Assembly (NCBI GenBank): GCA_035235625.1
Contig: CP141145.1
Location: 558,001 to 622,000, forward strand
Origin: Saururus chinensis
Taxonomy: Eukaryota > Streptophyta > Magnoliopsida > Piperales > Saururaceae
Direction of reading: 5' to 3'
DNA: 64,000 nucleotides
Shown here one piece after another: positions 60,380 to 64,000 of the stretch. Within the stretch, counting starts at the first letter, position 1. Each line of letters starts with the position of its first letter. The notes beneath the pieces are model-generated. The model saw only the letters and a list, made by a program, of their open reading frames with translations. It had not been told where the DNA came from and made no database searches. The position numbers were made by a program, and so were the translations under genes.

Positions 60380-60537
60380 TTATAGGCAAATCCGTTGGTA
60401 AAAGTCTTTTGGCAAAACTACAATGTGGAGGAGGCAAAGTACGAGTGCGAGGATGAAGTCAAAGAGAAGTACCCTCACCTATTCACCGCTGACCAATAGC
60501 AAATTTTGAGGGCAAAATTCCTATAAGGTGGGTAGGA
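60380..60537 (+). pseudogene. Gypsy pol C-terminus, resumed after the insertion
   Basis: Reads NPLVKVFWQNYNVEEAKYE then KEKYPHLFTADQ, the usual end of Tekay/Del-type pol, followed by a purine-rich GGTGGGTAGGATG before the LTR. It continues the protein broken at 56420. Confidence 0.85.
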
Positions 60538-63435
60538 TGTATGACCTTCTAATTTATTTATTTTTTTATTTGTGTAATATTATTTGTTTTAGTTTACTTT
60601 GATTTTTTTTGGGTAATGGGTTAGTTTCATTTTAAAATTCATAAGTTTTAATTTTTTTTAGTTAGAATATTATTGTCAAGCTTGTTTCACCAAATTTTTA
60701 TTTATTTAAGTGTAATTTTCTTTTTATTTTCCTTGGTCAAAGAAGAGGGCGCCATTGTGGGACCCACATCAGTGTAGGATGGTGTGTTACCTACATTGGC
60801 TGCCAACTTTTTATTAATTTATCTAAGTGGGCTTGTATGTAATTAAATTCATTTTTTAGTCGAATGTGCACTTAAATGGTCACTTAGGGCCTATTCACCT
60901 ATTCTTCAGACTAACAATTCAATACCCAACCCACAAGCCTTTACTATAAAAGGAACAACCTTAGCCCATTTGGCAAATGAGGAAGAGCTGATATTAGGAG
61001 GGAAGCTAGGTAGAAGGAAAAACCCTTATTAGGGTAAGATTTTCCCCTAATCACACCTTAATCCATTCAATTTTTTTTCTTAATCATCTCATTCTCCGCT
61101 TCTCCTATTTGGACTCTTAGTTTCCTTCTATCAAGATTATATTTTTAATTCTAATTTAGAACCCTAATCTATGTTATTATTGTTTTTAACCTATGGAGGT
61201 CTTGAATCTGTCATTCCCATGTTGATTTGAGTTTATTAACTAGGTTTTGATTAGAACTAACTAAAAGCCCTAATTTTTGGGTAGGATTGCTTGAGGGTGA
61301 AGTTTGTTTCAAAGGATTCACAAGCTTAATAGAGGTAAGGGATTTTTACTTTGAGTAGTTTCCTTACTTCTAATGTCATGATTGTAGGTTGATTTGAGCT
61401 TTTAAAGCATCTTAAAGGGTAATGGTGATTTATTAAAAATATGAGATTTATTGTTGTTTTTGTATGACTAGAAGTATGAAAATGTTAGATTCATCATGTT
61501 TTAGGCTTAGGTATTCATTATATGATGTTTAATGGTTTTTTGGGAATTTATATGGAATTTTAGAATGATTTTGGTTCGGATTTAGAGAGGTGAAAGACAA
61601 ACTAGAGTTAATTGTTTTGACCGTTCGAACATACTAATAGGTCGTTCAAATGGTCAACCATTTGAACGGGCTATTTGGCCATTCAAACATCCAAATGTAA
61701 AAAGGGAATTCAATGTTACCATTTGAACAACCTGCACGGGCGTTCAAACGACAATACAAATTTTTGGGTTTAAGTGTAATTTAGTCAATTTCGATCATTT
61801 CTTCATTCTTTCTCATGATTCCAATATCTTATGACCATGATGAGCTTGGAATACTTGTACATGTCACCTTAATTTCATATGGTTCATGTTATATATATTT
61901 TAGCTTAATTGAAGAGATAACTATGCATGTTTAAGCTTTGTATGATTCTTTACTTGATTTAAATCCATATTTGAGTTATTTCTTCATGTTTATTCTATGA
62001 CATGAGTAGCTTATAATTATGAAAGGATATCAATGCTTGCACATGTTAATTTAATTCTTAATGAGCCATGTTAAACATGCTTTAGCTCAATTAATGATAT
62101 ATCTATGAATGTATCTCTTACCCATGCTTATATGATTTTTATTTGACATAAATAAACCTTGTTTCATACATTTAAGACTTATTAGGGTATGTTTGTCTAT
62201 GCTTGGCATCCATTAAACGTTGCTCACATATGTATCATATCACATACATCATGATAATGATTTATAAATAAAGATTAATTGTGTTTTTTAATCAATTGGA
62301 TGTTGTAGTTTTCTGGATTAGGCATATTGGAGGTTTATTAAATCGGTTTTATGTCCCTTTTAGGATGAGTTAAATTGATGAGTCTTTCTAGACATGAGAA
62401 TCGAGGCTGGTTTGTTCTTATGCAGGGGGTAATTTTCCTCATTAAAGATTTACCCAAACTGCTCTAGTTTTCCTTTACAGGAATTTGGACTTCTTTTTAG
62501 GATTTTCAGAAGGAGCAAATCTACTTGTGCTTTGGCCAAGATAAGTCGGGTTGTTTTCTCTATTGTGAGATATTCACTTGATTATTTATGCATGTGTATG
62601 AATTATAAGGCTCATTGGCACAGGTTGTATAGGGACAATGATGCTATGTTTGCATAGGATGCATACATAATGATTTCACTTGAATATGCAGGCTGGGGTG
62701 TGATTTGATACAATTGATTATGCAGGGTGAATGTGAATGTTGATACTTAATTTATGCAAGATGTGAATGAACCATTAAACTTAAGTGATTCCACAGGTTG
62801 TGTGTTATGAATTATGAATAAGCCTATGATGTGTAAGTGGTGTAAATGTGAATATGGAATGTGATTTAACCCATGATGCAAAGGTGTAGAGAATGGATAT
62901 GTGATGCATGTTTAAATTAATTTCTATAGGAATAATTCATGTGGTGTTATCATGAATTTATATTTTATTTTAAGGCTATTATTGAGCTAAGCTCATCCCT
63001 TTTGTGTTTGTGGTTTTGTTTTAGGGTTGCATGTTGTGTCATGTTGGTGCTCAAGATAGTTTAGATGTTAGAGCTCGAGGATGGCATGCGCAATGAGAGG
63101 GGGCTAGATGCTTGGGTTATTTTAGACTTATGTCATATGTAATGTTGATATTAGACTTGACTTTATTTTATACTTTGGATAGCATGTGATGGCTTTAGAC
63201 ATGATGTAGCCATAGGGCTTATGACTATTTGTTCTATGTGTTGTTGTGGGTGTTGATGAACTAAGTGAGACTTAATCTTTATCTCTTTTACCTTCTATTA
63301 TTTCCTTGTGCATAAAGGGCACATGCTATGTACTTCGATAAGAGCCCAAGATGGGTTAGTCTTTAACTTCATCACGCCGTATCTCACCACTCTAGACCGG
63401 GTTTGGGTCAAGGGGCAGTGTGGTGGGGCATGACA
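60538..63435 (+). mobile_element. 3' LTR of the Tekay/Del-like gypsy element (2898 bp)
   Basis: Starts TGTATGACCTTC after the polypurine stretch and ends GGTGGGGCATGACA. A promoter-like CTATAAAAGGAAC is at about 60945. Homologous to the reverse complements of 57725-60367 and 33553-35745, and its end to 27605-28060. The matching 5' LTR is not in the window. Confidence 0.85.
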
Positions 63436-64000
63436 TGCAGGCCAATGATGGGGGGAAGAGGCTAGTGACCGGCTAGAGACAGCCCCCTGGTGGTGGTGAA
63501 ACGGCCCTCTGGCAGCCAAATCTCATTGCTGAAAAGAGAAACAGAAAGGGGAGGTCAAAACTATGCCGAAGAGTGGAAAGGAGGGAATGGGGAGGAAGAT
63601 ACCAGCCAAGGGTAGGGTGGCGGAGCCATGGCCAGCTGAAATGGCTCACGACGGCGGCAAATGCTCTAGTGGCAGTTTTCTGGAAAAATGAAGAAAAAAA
63701 AGGTTGTGGCTAGTGGAAGGGAAAAGAGAGAGCAAGGGAAGGTGGCAATGTGTCACAGAGGTACGCAAGAAATGCCTATTGTGTGGCACTCGCAAGGCCA
63801 AAGCAAGTAAGCCTTTCTCCTCAAGGTCATGGCCTCGTGCCATTCGACCAAGCATCTAGTCTGCGAGGCCAAGCAACAAACCATCCAAGGTGGACGTGTG
63901 GACATGCAGGGACATTTCCCAAGTGAGATGGCTGGAGGGGGGCACATCCTTGTGATACACAAATCCAACTTAGGCAACTCAGACATCCGAACATTCTATC
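63436..64000. mobile_element. Repeat-derived sequence at the window end
   Basis: Purine-rich to about 63740, then a stretch (63780-63970) related to 20365-20560: both read AAGCAAGTAAGCC/AAGTAAGTTAGCC, TGGACRTGTG, GGGACATTT and GAGGGGGG in the same order. Part of an unnamed dispersed repeat; no coding domain. Confidence 0.5.

Overview
This is nuclear DNA from a flowering plant. The evidence is two or three spliced host genes with GT-AG introns, a plant-type UreG with a His-rich N-terminus, and dense nested plant transposons: Ty1/copia, Ty3/gypsy chromoviruses, CACTA-like, Mutator-like (MULE), hAT and Tourist-like elements. No species can be named from the sequence alone. More than four fifths of the window is transposon-derived and most transposon reading frames are broken.

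Layout. 1-1005: decayed 3' end of a copia pol. 1586 to about 12115: a CACTA-like element with no protein gene that I can recognise. It is built of tandem hairpin plus CT-rich units, and a 6.85-kb MULE (3309-10162) with a 9-bp target duplication sits inside it. The MULE carries, on the minus strand, a broken MuDR-type transposase and a broken plant-mobile-domain (PMD, MAIN-like) gene. 12763-13211: a hAT-type MITE with an 8-bp duplication. 13664-14411 (minus): an intact-looking three-exon gene for a small, probably plastid-targeted membrane protein. 15580-28066: LTR-derived DNA, including two solo LTRs with perfect 5-bp duplications (20924-23061 and 23590-27246). 28067-30844: a second, truncated MULE copy on the plus strand. 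30935-31066: a foldback hairpin. 31585-32223 (minus) and 32449-32892 (plus): an unidentified gene and a short J-domain protein gene, head to head about 225 bp apart. 33553-38576: gypsy LTR and pol remnants.

39529-45213 is the complete seven-exon urease accessory GTPase UreG (280 aa), with repeat-laden introns. A Tourist-like MITE follows at 45521-45799. 46954-52486 is a full-length, decayed 5.5-kb chromodomain gypsy element with 428-bp LTRs. From about 53520 to 63435 lies a second gypsy element (Tekay/Del-like pol). Its pol is interrupted by other DNA that itself contains a minus-strand solo LTR (57725-60367, duplication actca). Its 3' LTR is 60538-63435. The window closes in repeat DNA related to 20365-20560.

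How the genes relate: the host genes are functionally independent islands (nickel-GTPase maturation of urease, a J-domain co-chaperone, a plastid membrane protein, one unknown). The transposons form a readable insertion order. I did not find a convincing undescribed host system. The most interesting items are the MULE that pairs transposase with a PMD gene and carries palindrome-array ends, the hairpin/CT-tract tandem architecture of the CACTA-like element, an LTR whose middle is inverted relative to its ends, and the possible bidirectional promoter. Splice models were drawn by eye from GT-AG sites and reading-frame continuity.
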